Translations under genes and position numbers: made by a program
Notes under the pieces: model-generated
What the model saw: the letters and a program-made list of their open reading frames with translations, nothing else
Databases searched by the model: none
Told to the model about the DNA's origin: nothing
NCBI GenBank assembly: GCA_947424985.1
Contig: CANDYN010000028.1
Location: 1-11,270, forward strand
Direction: 5' to 3'
DNA: 11,270 bases
Source: Rickettsiales bacterium
Lineage (GTDB): Bacteria; Pseudomonadota; Alphaproteobacteria; Rickettsiales; Deianiraeaceae
Part shown: positions 1 through 6,133 of the stretch, piece by piece
Layout: each line of letters starts with the position of its first letter
Position numbering within the stretch: position 1 is the first letter of the stretch

Positions 1-317
1 ATTATTTTATCAATATCAGACTTCTTTTTTTCATAATATTCTTTCATTCTTTCTTCCTCTGTTTTTAAAAAATCTTCTGTTTTATTTTTCGTTTCAAGGA
101 TTGACTTTTTCGCCTCTTTGTCAACTTTTTTAAGTAAAACTTGATATTCACTAAGCGTTTTATTTGCCTTTTTTAGAGCTATATTAAGCCTTGCACGATC
201 ACGACGAACCTCTCTTGCTTTTTTTTTCAAAATTTTTACAATTGGCTTTGACGCTAAATATAAAAATATTACAAGCCCAACAAAGGAAGCAAGATGTGTT
301 AAAAATCCTTCGTTCAT
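1..317 (-). CDS. atpF: ATP synthase F0 subunit b (or b'), N-terminal part, runs off left edge
   Basis: Reading leftward from an ATG at 317-315, 105 codons are open to the window edge, so the C-terminal part is missing. The N-terminus has one membrane span (about residues 9-25, LASFVGLVIFLYLASKPIV). A long, highly charged Lys/Glu/Arg helix follows with no Pro after about residue 25. This is the layout of the F0 b subunit, whose single helix anchors in the membrane and whose coiled-coil stalk holds F1 against rotation. The pattern of a span ending in a KP motif then charged coil with ANKTLSEYQ fits the b/b' family. b and b' cannot be told apart from this fragment. The gene is first in its transcription unit here, with no atpE or atpB just upstream. 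That is unlike the usual atpB-E-X-F order. Confidence 0.85.
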   Translation of the reverse strand, partial: MNEGFLTHLASFVGLVIFLYLASKPIVKILKKKAREVRRDRARLNIALKKANKTLSEYQVLLKKVDKEAKKSILETKNKTEDFLKTEEERMKEYYEKKKSDIDKI

Positions 318-336
318 AACTAAAAACCGATAGTAA

Positions 337-364
337 AAAATATATTTAATAAAATTATAGTCAA
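337..364 (-). promoter_or_regulatory. Putative sigma70-type promoter for the F0 b gene
   Basis: On the minus strand, TTGACT (359-364) is followed after 16 bp by TATTTT (337-342). This predicts a start near 330 and a leader of about 13 nt to the ATG at 317. The -35 is good and the -10 is weak. It sits back to back with the promoter of the rightward gene. Confidence 0.45.
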
Positions 365-371
365 GTTTTTA

Positions 372-399
372 TTTACAATTATTTTTTGAGTTTTATTAT
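372..399 (+). promoter_or_regulatory. Putative promoter for the NDUFA9-like gene
   Basis: TTTACA (372-377) and TATTAT (394-399) are each one base off consensus and are separated by 16 bp. The predicted start is near 406, about 15 nt before the GTG at 421. The -35 lies only 7 bp from the divergent -35 of the F0 b gene. Confidence 0.5.
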
Positions 400-420
400 T
401 AATTAAGTTTTGTAAAACAA

Positions 421-1326
421 GTGCAAAAAATTATAACAATATTCGGTGGGAAGTGCGTTTTGGGGAAATATATCGTTTGGAATTTAGCCAAATCAGGGCA
501 TTTAATCAATCTAATAAAAAGTGAAAATGAAGAACTTGAATATATGAAAACTTATGGACTAACCGGACAAATTACCATTACAAAGGCCCATGAAAAAGAC
601 TATAATGCCCTCACAAAACTTGTAAAAATTTCAGATGTTGTAATAAATTTATCTTGCGATAAACCAAATAAAAACTCAGGAACAAAGCTATTTTTATCAA
701 ATATTTTATCGGAGTATTGTTTCAAATTCGGGGATAAAAAATATATTCAAACAATATCAATACAAGACTATGATTACAAAGTAATTGAAGAAACGATATC
801 GCAAAATATAAAGTCAAACGCAAGTATAATTAAAATCGGCGATGTATTTTGCCAAGAAAATGAGATTATTTCATCAATAATTTCGCTGAAAAACGCACCA
901 TTAATACCAATTGCACTCTCATCCAAAGCATCAAATATTTTCATAACAGACGCAAAAAACGCCGCAGATGCAATTGAAAATATTATTGATTCCAAATCGT
1001 CTGACAATCAAATTTTAACTTTAGTTAATGGAAAAATTTTGAAAATTGAGCTTATTAAAATGATTATCTCGGAACTAAAATCAAACGCAAGATTAATGTT
1101 TATTCCGGACTGTATCGCAAAAATCAAGCTCTTTTTCCTAAATTTAATACCCGGAAAAATGTTACTTTCATTTGCAAAATTACTTGAGCCAAATCAAAAA
1201 AATGAAAACATAGAAGTTAAATCAGACTTTGAAAATCTTGGTATCAAGCAAAATTCAATCGAGAATATAATCAAAAACTCTTGTGAGTATACCGACTTAC
1301 AATATCTCAAAAATATACAAAGTTAA
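421..1326 (+). CDS. NDUFA9-like atypical SDR, complex I-associated NAD(P)-binding protein
   Basis: The product is 301 aa, starting at GTG 421; an in-frame TAA at 400-402 excludes a longer form. The N-terminus reads IITIFGGKCVLGKYIVWNLA, which aligns with the Rossmann beta1-loop-alpha1 of NDUFA9/atypical SDR-a5 proteins (usual form GGxGFxG). Later blocks TGQITI (about 49-53) and SDVVINLS (71-78) match the family pattern, as does the C-terminal LIPGKMLLSFAKLLEPNQ region followed by a KSDFEN stretch. Family knowledge: in mitochondria NDUFA9 binds NADPH at the hinge of complex I, while bacterial relatives are annotated as NADH-ubiquinone oxidoreductase-like proteins of uncertain role. The third glycine of the nucleotide loop is Cys12, so cofactor binding may be altered. 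No YxxxK catalytic pair is evident, as expected for this subfamily. The general fold is solid; the complex I link is inference. It converges on grpE with a 4-bp overlap. Confidence 0.72.
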   Translation: MQKIITIFGGKCVLGKYIVWNLAKSGHLINLIKSENEELEYMKTYGLTGQITITKAHEKDYNALTKLVKISDVVINLSCDKPNKNSGTKLFLSNILSEYCFKFGDKKYIQTISIQDYDYKVIEETISQNIKSNASIIKIGDVFCQENEIISSIISLKNAPLIPIALSSKASNIFITDAKNAADAIENIIDSKSSDNQILTLVNGKILKIELIKMIISELKSNARLMFIPDCIAKIKLFFLNLIPGKMLLSFAKLLEPNQKNENIEVKSDFENLGIKQNSIENIIKNSCEYTDLQYLKNIQS

Positions 1327-1901
1327 GCACTGACAATCACGATCGCAGGCTTGATAACCCTGTCCGCAAGTGCATATCCACCACTTAACACTTGAGTAAC
1401 AATGCCGGGTTCCGTCCCTTCAATCTTAACCTGAGAAACCGCCTCATGCTCAGATGGATTAAACTTTTCATTTAACGGATTAATTCTTCTGACACCATTT
1501 TTTTCTAAAAATTTCATCAAATCTGCAACATTTATATTAATAGCATCGAAAAACATCTTAAAGTGAGAATTTTTTTCAAGCTCCTCAAGTTTTGCGTTTT
1601 GATTTGAAAGATGAAAATTATCAATCAAAACCGCAAGATCTTTTATTACGCCTGAAAGTGCGTATTTTACGGCATTTTCCTTATCCGCAAGCAATCTCTT
1701 TTTAAAATTTTCCGCTTCTGCAATTGAACGTAAGTGTACATCTTTAAGCTCAACTTTCTCAGCTTCAAGTTTTGCAATTATTTCATTCAAATTTTCTTTA
1801 TTCTCATTTTTATCTCCATTTAAAACCTCAGATGCTTCTTTTACCGCTTCATCTTTTGAAAATTTTGATGTAAATTTTCCCATATTTTCTTTTTCTGACA
1901 T
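1323..1901 (-). CDS. grpE: GrpE, nucleotide exchange factor for DnaK
   Basis: The product is 192 aa, ATG at 1901-1899, close to the usual GrpE length. GrpE dimerises through a long helix and releases ADP from DnaK in the cytoplasmic Hsp70 cycle. Residues 1-35 are charged and disordered-looking. Residues about 36-75 form the coiled-coil stalk with the conserved AEAENFKKRL block (61-70), followed by the helical bundle. The C-terminal beta domain (about 136-191) carries the family signature: FNPSEHEAVSQV (147-158), then GIVTQVLSGGYALADRVIKP (166-185), then a hydrophobic end. A second in-frame ATG at residue 7 is possible. No Shine-Dalgarno is visible. dnaK and dnaJ are not in the window. The stop codon overlaps that of the convergent upstream-strand gene. 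Confidence 0.95.
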   Translation of the reverse strand: MSEKENMGKFTSKFSKDEAVKEASEVLNGDKNENKENLNEIIAKLEAEKVELKDVHLRSIAEAENFKKRLLADKENAVKYALSGVIKDLAVLIDNFHLSNQNAKLEELEKNSHFKMFFDAININVADLMKFLEKNGVRRINPLNEKFNPSEHEAVSQVKIEGTEPGIVTQVLSGGYALADRVIKPAIVIVSA

Positions 1902-1923
1902 ATTTTCAAAACAATCTATTATC

Positions 1924-1952
1924 TATATACAGGGTATTTTTATTATTTCAAG
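1924..1952 (-). promoter_or_regulatory. grpE promoter, sigma70-like with overlapping RpoH-like elements
   Basis: On the minus strand, TTGAAA (1946-1951) and TATATA (1924-1929) lie 16 bp apart. The same DNA also reads CTTGAAA (1946-1952), then 11 bp, then CCCTGTAT (1927-1934). This resembles the heat-shock sigma32 pattern CTTGAAA-N11-CCCCATAT with six of eight bases in the -10 block. Either reading puts the start about 19 nt before the ATG. A heat-shock promoter is expected for grpE but is only inferred here. Confidence 0.5.
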
Positions 1953-1978
1953 TGGAAAATAAAATATATCCATTGTGC

Positions 1979-2173
1979 TCACTCAATATTTTCAACTCTT
2001 TTTGCATGGTATATCATTTTAATTGCGCACCAAACAATAAACAACATATTGGATATTATAATAATATACGAATATTCTTGAAAGAAATCTTTACCAAGAA
2101 ATGAAACACCTATTAAGAGATAGCTAAATACCTCCGCAAAATCCCTCCAGAACTGATATCTAAAAGTCTTCAT
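1979..2173 (-). CDS. Small membrane protein, 64 aa, unknown function
   Basis: ATG at 2173-2171, TGA at 1981-1979. I do not recognise the family. The product has two hydrophobic segments, roughly residues 13-28 (VFSYLLIGVSFLG) and 35-53 (YIIIISNMLFIVWCAIKMI). A short polar N-terminus (KTFRYQFWRD) precedes them and a basic then acidic tail (HAKRVENIE) follows, suggesting a two-span hairpin with both ends on the same side. Its ATG overlaps the TGA of the 34-codon ORF just upstream (ATGA), a classical translational-coupling arrangement that supports both as real. The grpE promoter begins about 27 bp past its stop. The chance that it is non-coding is moderate because AT-rich DNA easily yields hydrophobic ORFs. 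Confidence 0.6.
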   Translation of the reverse strand: MKTFRYQFWRDFAEVFSYLLIGVSFLGKDFFQEYSYIIIISNMLFIVWCAIKMIYHAKRVENIE

Positions 2174-2274
2174 ACTGATTTCAAATGAGACGGTTTTTTA
2201 TCGACAGTAGAGGCATATATTGCGATACAAAGTAATATAATTGAAAAACCGATTGTAAAAACATTCATCCACAT
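2170..2274 (-). CDS. Micro-ORF, 34-aa single-span membrane peptide
   Basis: ATG at 2274-2272 (a second in-frame ATG two codons later at 2268), TGA at 2172-2170. The product has one hydrophobic span (about residues 4-20, NVFTIGFSIILLCIAIY) and a polar tail DKKPSHLKSV. The stop overlaps the start of the 64-aa membrane protein gene in an ATGA. A good -35 (TTGACT) lies upstream and the start codon directly follows an inverted repeat. Size and layout resemble accessory peptides of respiratory or transport complexes, but no specific family can be assigned. Confidence 0.5.
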   Translation of the reverse strand: MWMNVFTIGFSIILLCIAIYASTVDKKPSHLKSV

Positions 2275-2277
2275 AAA

Positions 2278-2293
2278 ATCAACACATGTTGAT
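2278..2293. repeat. Inverted repeat ATCAACA-CA-TGTTGAT at the start of the micro-ORF pair
   Basis: Two perfect 7-bp arms are separated by 2 bp, lying 4 bp upstream of the 34-codon ORF and covering the predicted transcription start. The spacer is too tight for a stable RNA hairpin with all pairs closed, so a dimeric regulator binding site is as plausible as a leader stem-loop. It is the only such palindrome I noticed at a start site in this window. Confidence 0.4.
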
Positions 2294-2295
2294 AT

Positions 2296-2323
2296 AAATT
2301 AGACAAAATATTTTAAAAGTCAA
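2296..2323 (-). promoter_or_regulatory. Putative promoter for the 34/64-aa membrane-protein pair
   Basis: On the minus strand, TTGACT (2318-2323) is followed by 16 bp and TAATTT (2296-2301). The predicted start falls within the 2278-2293 inverted repeat, roughly 15 nt before the ATG. It lies just past the gatB stop, so the pair can be transcribed independently of gatB. Confidence 0.45.
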
Positions 2324-2355
2324 GAATATTTGATGGGTGAAAATATCATGGACAG

Positions 2356-3822
2356 CTACTTTCCATCGAGCAAATCCTTCAAAATTTTATTCACACTAGC
2401 AGGGTTTGCACGTCCGCCGCTTTCTTTCATGACTAGCCCAACGAAGAAGCCGAAGAGTTTTTGATTTCCGTTTCTATATGACTCAACTTTTTCGGCATTT
2501 TCTGAAAGCAACTTTTTAATTATTTCAATGATTTCATTTGTATTGTCCATTTGCTCCAAACCATGCTCCGATACTATTTCAAGAGGGGGTTTTACGATTC
2601 CTTTTTCTAAGTTTTCAAACATAAAATCCATCACGCTTTTTGCTATTTTACCGTTAATTTTTCCGCTTTCAATCAGATCTAAAAGTTCGATTATATGACT
2701 TGGTTTTATTGCGGAATCCTCAATTGCAATTTGTGTTTTATTAAGTCTTCCGAGCAACTCAACAATTACAAAAGTATAGACTAATTTAACATCGTGTTTT
2801 TTGCAAACTTCATCGAAATAACAACTTAAATCAAGATCGTCAGATATAATTCTCGCTTCTTTTTCAACTACTCCATTTGCAATATATCTTGCAAATTTTT
2901 GTTCAGGTAATTCAGGCATATTCTCACGGATTTTTTCGATATACTCTCTGGAAATTTTAAGTAAAGGCAAGTCCGGATCGGGAAAATATTTATATTCCAT
3001 GGAGTCTTCTTTTTTTCTCATGGTTTTTGTTTCACCGGATTCAGGCGAAAAAAGTCTTGTTTCCTGGTCAACAGTGCCGCCACTTTCAAGGATTTCAAGA
3101 TGTCTTTTTGCTTCAAATTCAACTGCTACTTGTAAAAACCTGATTGAATTCAGATTTTTAATCTCACAACGGTTTCCGAGCTTTTTTTCGTCTTTTTTTT
3201 TAATCGAAACGTTCACGTCAACGCGCATCGACCCTCTATCCATATTAGCTTCAGAAGCAGATACTGCACGTAAAATTGAACGAATTTTTTTAACATATTC
3301 TGCGGCCTCAAGTCCAGAGGATAAATCGGGATGAGAAACAATTTCCATAAGCCCCGTCCCTGCTCTATTATAATCAAGATAGGTTTCGCTTGACAGGTCG
3401 TGGATTGACTTTCCGGCATCTTGCTCTATGTGGATTCTATCGATCCGTATTGTCTTTTCTTCTCCATTTTCATCCAGAATTTTAATAAATCCGTTTGTAA
3501 CAATCGGTTTATAAAATTGTGTAATCTGATATCCGGTAGGTAAATCGGGATAGAAATAGTTTTTTCTATCAAACTGAGACACTTCGTTAATTGTCCCGTT
3601 AATCCCGATTCCCGCGCGAATTACTGGTGCAATATTTTCCATACTTAGAACCTGCAAACTACCGGGAATTCCAACATCTAGATTTGAGATATTTGTATTT
3701 GCATCATCATTCCATGAAGTCTTTGAAGGTGAAAAGAGTTTTCTTTCTGATTGAATTTGTGCATGTATTTCAAGCCCAATGACAACATCATATTCTTGCC
3801 CGTTTTTCCCAAAAAGCTTCAT
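2356..3822 (-). CDS. gatB: Asp-tRNA(Asn)/Glu-tRNA(Gln) amidotransferase subunit B
   Basis: The product is 488 aa, full length for the family, ATG at 3822-3820. GatB is the tRNA-binding and kinase subunit of the GatCAB complex. That complex phosphorylates the side chain of mischarged Glu-tRNA(Gln) or Asp-tRNA(Asn) and amidates it with ammonia from GatA. Visible landmarks are the N-terminal VIGLEIHAQIQSERKLF block (15-31) and the family signature DRKNYFYPDLPTGYQITQFY. RIHIEQDAGKSIHD, the AGTGLMEIVSHPDLSS block and EIKNLNSIRFL follow in order. The C-terminal YqeY-like tail ends in FGFFVGLVMKESGGRANPAS. The usual bacterial CPVC pair before the LG.PG turn is absent (NTNISNLDVGIPG), as commonly seen in alphaproteobacterial and mitochondrial forms. 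gatC is 4.7 kb away and gatA is outside the window. Confidence 0.97.
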   Translation of the reverse strand: MKLFGKNGQEYDVVIGLEIHAQIQSERKLFSPSKTSWNDDANTNISNLDVGIPGSLQVLSMENIAPVIRAGIGINGTINEVSQFDRKNYFYPDLPTGYQITQFYKPIVTNGFIKILDENGEEKTIRIDRIHIEQDAGKSIHDLSSETYLDYNRAGTGLMEIVSHPDLSSGLEAAEYVKKIRSILRAVSASEANMDRGSMRVDVNVSIKKKDEKKLGNRCEIKNLNSIRFLQVAVEFEAKRHLEILESGGTVDQETRLFSPESGETKTMRKKEDSMEYKYFPDPDLPLLKISREYIEKIRENMPELPEQKFARYIANGVVEKEARIISDDLDLSCYFDEVCKKHDVKLVYTFVIVELLGRLNKTQIAIEDSAIKPSHIIELLDLIESGKINGKIAKSVMDFMFENLEKGIVKPPLEIVSEHGLEQMDNTNEIIEIIKKLLSENAEKVESYRNGNQKLFGFFVGLVMKESGGRANPASVNKILKDLLDGK

Positions 3823-3876
3823 AAAAATAATAACTCATAAAACAACTAAAAGATGATTTTATTATATGCAAGTTTT

Positions 3877-4188
3877 TTAATTCATCACACTTGCGTAGTC
3901 CATATCCTCAGATGCTTTAACTTTTTTAGGCTTTTTTTCCTCACGTTGCTTGTTTTTTCTATACTCTTTTCTATCACTTTTTGAATTTAGTGTAATCTCA
4001 TCAACTTCCATCCAAGTTTTTTGGTATATCGCATCATCGGACTTCGGTTTTTGTGGTTTAAAATGTATTTTTTTCATATAAACTCTATATCCAGCGAAAG
4101 GTAGGAGTTTTACACAAACAACAAAAATAATTAAAACTGACAAAAATATTGAAATAAAATTTTTGGCATTACAATATTTACTCTTCAT
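3877..4188 (-). CDS. Hypothetical single-span membrane protein with basic tail, 103 aa
   Basis: I chose the ATG at 4188-4186. A longer reading would begin with TTG at 4239, inside the predicted -35 of its own promoter. The product has a short basic N-terminus, one hydrophobic segment (about residues 12-31, FISIFLSVLIIFVVCVKLLP) and then a very Lys-rich, polar tail (KKIHFKPQKPKSDD, later KEYRKNKQREEKKPKKVKA). This suggests a type II anchor or uncleaved signal with the tail outside, or the reverse orientation; the positive tail favours keeping it cytoplasmic. I do not recognise a family. It lies 54 bp upstream of gatB on the same strand with no obvious promoter between, so the two are probably co-transcribed. 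Confidence 0.6.
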   Translation of the reverse strand: MKSKYCNAKNFISIFLSVLIIFVVCVKLLPFAGYRVYMKKIHFKPQKPKSDDAIYQKTWMEVDEITLNSKSDRKEYRKNKQREEKKPKKVKASEDMDYASVMN

Positions 4189-4211
4189 AAAAAAACAAAA
4201 TCTATACTCAA

Positions 4212-4239
4212 GATATATCAAACGGAAAATAAAATTCAA
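4212..4239 (-). promoter_or_regulatory. Putative promoter for the 103-aa protein and gatB
   Basis: On the minus strand, TTGAAT (4234-4239) is followed by 16 bp and TATATC (4212-4217), preceded by TGA as an extended -10. The predicted start near 4205 leaves about 17 nt to the ATG at 4188. Confidence 0.4.
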
Positions 4240-4268
4240 TCAAAAAAACTTGCTTATAAAAATTATCA

Positions 4269-4274
4269 TATAAT
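4269..4274 (+). promoter_or_regulatory. Consensus -10 box for the lpd-ybgC-virB4 cluster
   Basis: A perfect TATAAT lies about 25 bp before the lpd start codon. No convincing -35 is found at 16-18 bp (the region reads AAAACTTGCTTA). In AT-rich sequence a TATAAT can arise by chance, but its position suits the only intergenic gap ahead of this cluster. Confidence 0.45.
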
Positions 4275-4298
4275 ATTTAAAGAGGGTTTGAAAAAGTT

Positions 4299-5705
4299 AT
4301 GAATTTTGATTTGATCGTAATAGGCTCCGGGCCTGGTGGATACGTCGCTGCAATACGTGGGGCACAGCTTGGATTAAAGGTTGCAATAATTGAAAAAGAA
4401 AACTTAGGTGGAATATGTTTAAATTGGGGTTGCATACCGACAAAGGCACTTTTAAAATCGGCCGAGGTTTTTCAAACAGTTAAGAACGCTGCGAAATTCG
4501 GTGTAAAAACAAACGAACCAAAGGCTAGTATGGAAGCTATGGTTGCAAGATCTCGCGAGGTTTCAAAAACGCTTTCGGGCGGAATTTCAGGCCTTATGAA
4601 AAAAAACAAAATCACGGTTATTAACGGTGAAGCAAAACTCGCATCTAAAGCGGAAATTGAAGTTAAATTACAGGATGGAAAAATTGAGAAATACACGGCA
4701 AAATATATAATTTTAGCAACCGGAGCAAGGGCTCGTTCGGCTCCTGAATTTGCAATAGATGGAGACAGAATTTGGGGATATCGCGACGCGATGACGCCAA
4801 AGTTTGAACCAAAAAAGCTTGCGGTAATAGGAAGTGGAGCAATTGGATCTGAGTTTGCATATTTTTACAGTACAATTGGGGTTGAAGTTACTTTGCTTGA
4901 GGTTATGCCAAACATATTACCAGCTGAGGATATTGAGGTTTCGGAGTTTGTAAAAAAATCCTTTGAAAAACATGGGATGAAAATTCACACTGGAATAAAA
5001 ATTGAAACAGTAAAGAAGGACAAAAATTCTGTTACGGTAAAATATAAAAGCGGAAGCAATATTTTAGAAGAAAAGTTTGACGCGATAATTTCCGCAGTTG
5101 GAGTTGTTCCAAACACGGAATGGCTTGATAAATCAGGAGTTAAACTTGACGAAAAAAAGCTTGTCACGGTGGATAAATATTTACAGACAAATATTGATAC
5201 GATTTACGCAATTGGCGACATAGTTCAGGGTCCTTGGCTTGCGCACAAGGCTTCGCACGAAGGGGTAATTGCGGCAGAAAAAATCGCGGAAAAACTTGGA
5301 AAATTTGACGCGAAAAAGACCCATCCAATTGTGAGAGAAAATATTCCAGGTTGCACCTATTGTCACCCGCAAATTGCATCAATCGGTTTAACCGAAGTTA
5401 AGGCTCGTGAAAAATACAAGGCAATAAAGGTTGGGAAATTTCCGCTTATGGCAAATGGAAAATCGGTTGCAATGGGCGATACGGAGGGGTTTATAAAAGT
5501 AATTTTCGAGGAAAAAACAGGCGAGATTTTAGGTTGTCACATGGTTGGTCCGGAGGTTACGGAGATGATTCAGGGGATTGCGATTGCAAAGACCGGAGAG
5601 CTAACTGAGGAGGATTTAATGCATACTGTTTTTCCGCATCCGACCGTGAGCGAATCAATGCACGAAGCAGTTTTATCCGCGTTTGGAAAGACTTTACATT
5701 TTTAA
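4299..5705 (+). CDS. lpdA: Dihydrolipoamide dehydrogenase (E3)
   Basis: The product is 468 aa, typical of the family, with no extra lipoyl domain. E3 is the FAD flavoprotein that reoxidises dihydrolipoyl groups of pyruvate and 2-oxoglutarate dehydrogenases, passing electrons to NAD+. Visible motifs: the FAD loop GSGPGG (9-14); the redox disulfide C40-L-N-W-G-C45 within GGICLNWGCIPTK; the ATG motif at 140-142; the NAD loop GSGAIG (178-183); the second FAD block TIYAIGDI; and the C-terminal catalytic His447-Pro448 with Glu452 in HPTVSESMHEA. All catalytic residues are present. CLNWGCIPTK is common in alphaproteobacterial PDH-type E3. The start is supported by GAGG at 4282-4285, one of the few Shine-Dalgarno-like sites here although about 13 nt from the ATG. 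The other PDH or OGDH genes are not adjacent. ybgC follows after 23 bp. Confidence 0.97.
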   Translation: MNFDLIVIGSGPGGYVAAIRGAQLGLKVAIIEKENLGGICLNWGCIPTKALLKSAEVFQTVKNAAKFGVKTNEPKASMEAMVARSREVSKTLSGGISGLMKKNKITVINGEAKLASKAEIEVKLQDGKIEKYTAKYIILATGARARSAPEFAIDGDRIWGYRDAMTPKFEPKKLAVIGSGAIGSEFAYFYSTIGVEVTLLEVMPNILPAEDIEVSEFVKKSFEKHGMKIHTGIKIETVKKDKNSVTVKYKSGSNILEEKFDAIISAVGVVPNTEWLDKSGVKLDEKKLVTVDKYLQTNIDTIYAIGDIVQGPWLAHKASHEGVIAAEKIAEKLGKFDAKKTHPIVRENIPGCTYCHPQIASIGLTEVKAREKYKAIKVGKFPLMANGKSVAMGDTEGFIKVIFEEKTGEILGCHMVGPEVTEMIQGIAIAKTGELTEEDLMHTVFPHPTVSESMHEAVLSAFGKTLHF

Positions 5706-5728
5706 TACAAAAAATTTTACTTATTTTT

Positions 5729-6133
5729 ATGCACGAGGTCAATTTCAGGGTATATTACGAAGATACAGACTCTGGAGGCGTGGTTTACCATTCAAATTAT
5801 TTAAAGTTTACGGAGCGGGCGAGGACGGAGTTAATGCGCTCTATTGGAATTGAACAGAGGGAATTTGCAGAAAAAGCGGGTATTATTTTCATGGTAAGCA
5901 AAATGGAAATCAAATTTTCAAAACCTGCAAAGCTTGACGACATATTGACAATTAGAACGAAGGTTATCAAGATTAACAATGTAAGCTTGGATCTCTTTCA
6001 AGAGATTATGCTGAGTGAGAATAGTATTTGCGAGATGAGTGTTAAAATTGCATGTATAAAGAACGAAACTAATAAATTTAAGCCAACAAAAATACCTGAT
6101 TTAATTAAACAAAAACTTGAAAAATATGCCTGA
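5729..6133 (+). CDS. ybgC: YbgC-type acyl-CoA thioesterase (Tol-Pal associated hotdog fold)
   Basis: The product is 134 aa, ATG at 5729, normal for the family. The N-terminal hotdog signature YYEDTDSGGVVYHSNYLKF (9-27) is nearly invariant in YbgC. By alignment Asp14 and His21 correspond to E. coli Asp18 and His25 at the active site, and TERARTELMR follows. The enzyme hydrolyses acyl-CoA or acyl-ACP thioesters and in proteobacteria is usually encoded at the head of the tol-pal operon, with a presumed role in envelope lipid metabolism. Here it is instead between lpd (23 bp upstream) and virB4 (8-bp overlap downstream), with no tolQ or tolR adjacent. No ribosome binding site is visible. Confidence 0.95.
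   Translation: MHEVNFRVYYEDTDSGGVVYHSNYLKFTERARTELMRSIGIEQREFAEKAGIIFMVSKMEIKFSKPAKLDDILTIRTKVIKINNVSLDLFQEIMLSENSICEMSVKIACIKNETNKFKPTKIPDLIKQKLEKYA

Noticed and set aside
774..1007. Minus-strand 77-codon ORF inside the NDUFA9-like gene
   Set aside because: Antisense shadow of a conserved gene; composition mirrors the AT-rich coding strand and there is no start signal.
2999..3334. Plus-strand 111-codon ORF opposite gatB
   Set aside because: Antisense shadow; Ser/Phe-rich low-complexity product with no motif.
3868..3896. GCAAG...CTTGC inverted repeat after the 103-aa gene as a terminator
   Set aside because: Only 5 bp of stem around a loop of about 19 nt and partly inside the coding region; too weak, and gatB is likely co-transcribed.
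4186..4239. N-terminal extension of the 103-aa protein to a TTG at 4239
   Set aside because: It would place the start codon within the predicted -35; the ATG at 4188 directly precedes the membrane anchor and is the common start type.
6117..6125. TTG start for virB4 three codons upstream
   Set aside because: ATG at 6126 gives the typical N-terminus and a common stop-start overlap with ybgC; no Shine-Dalgarno favours the TTG.
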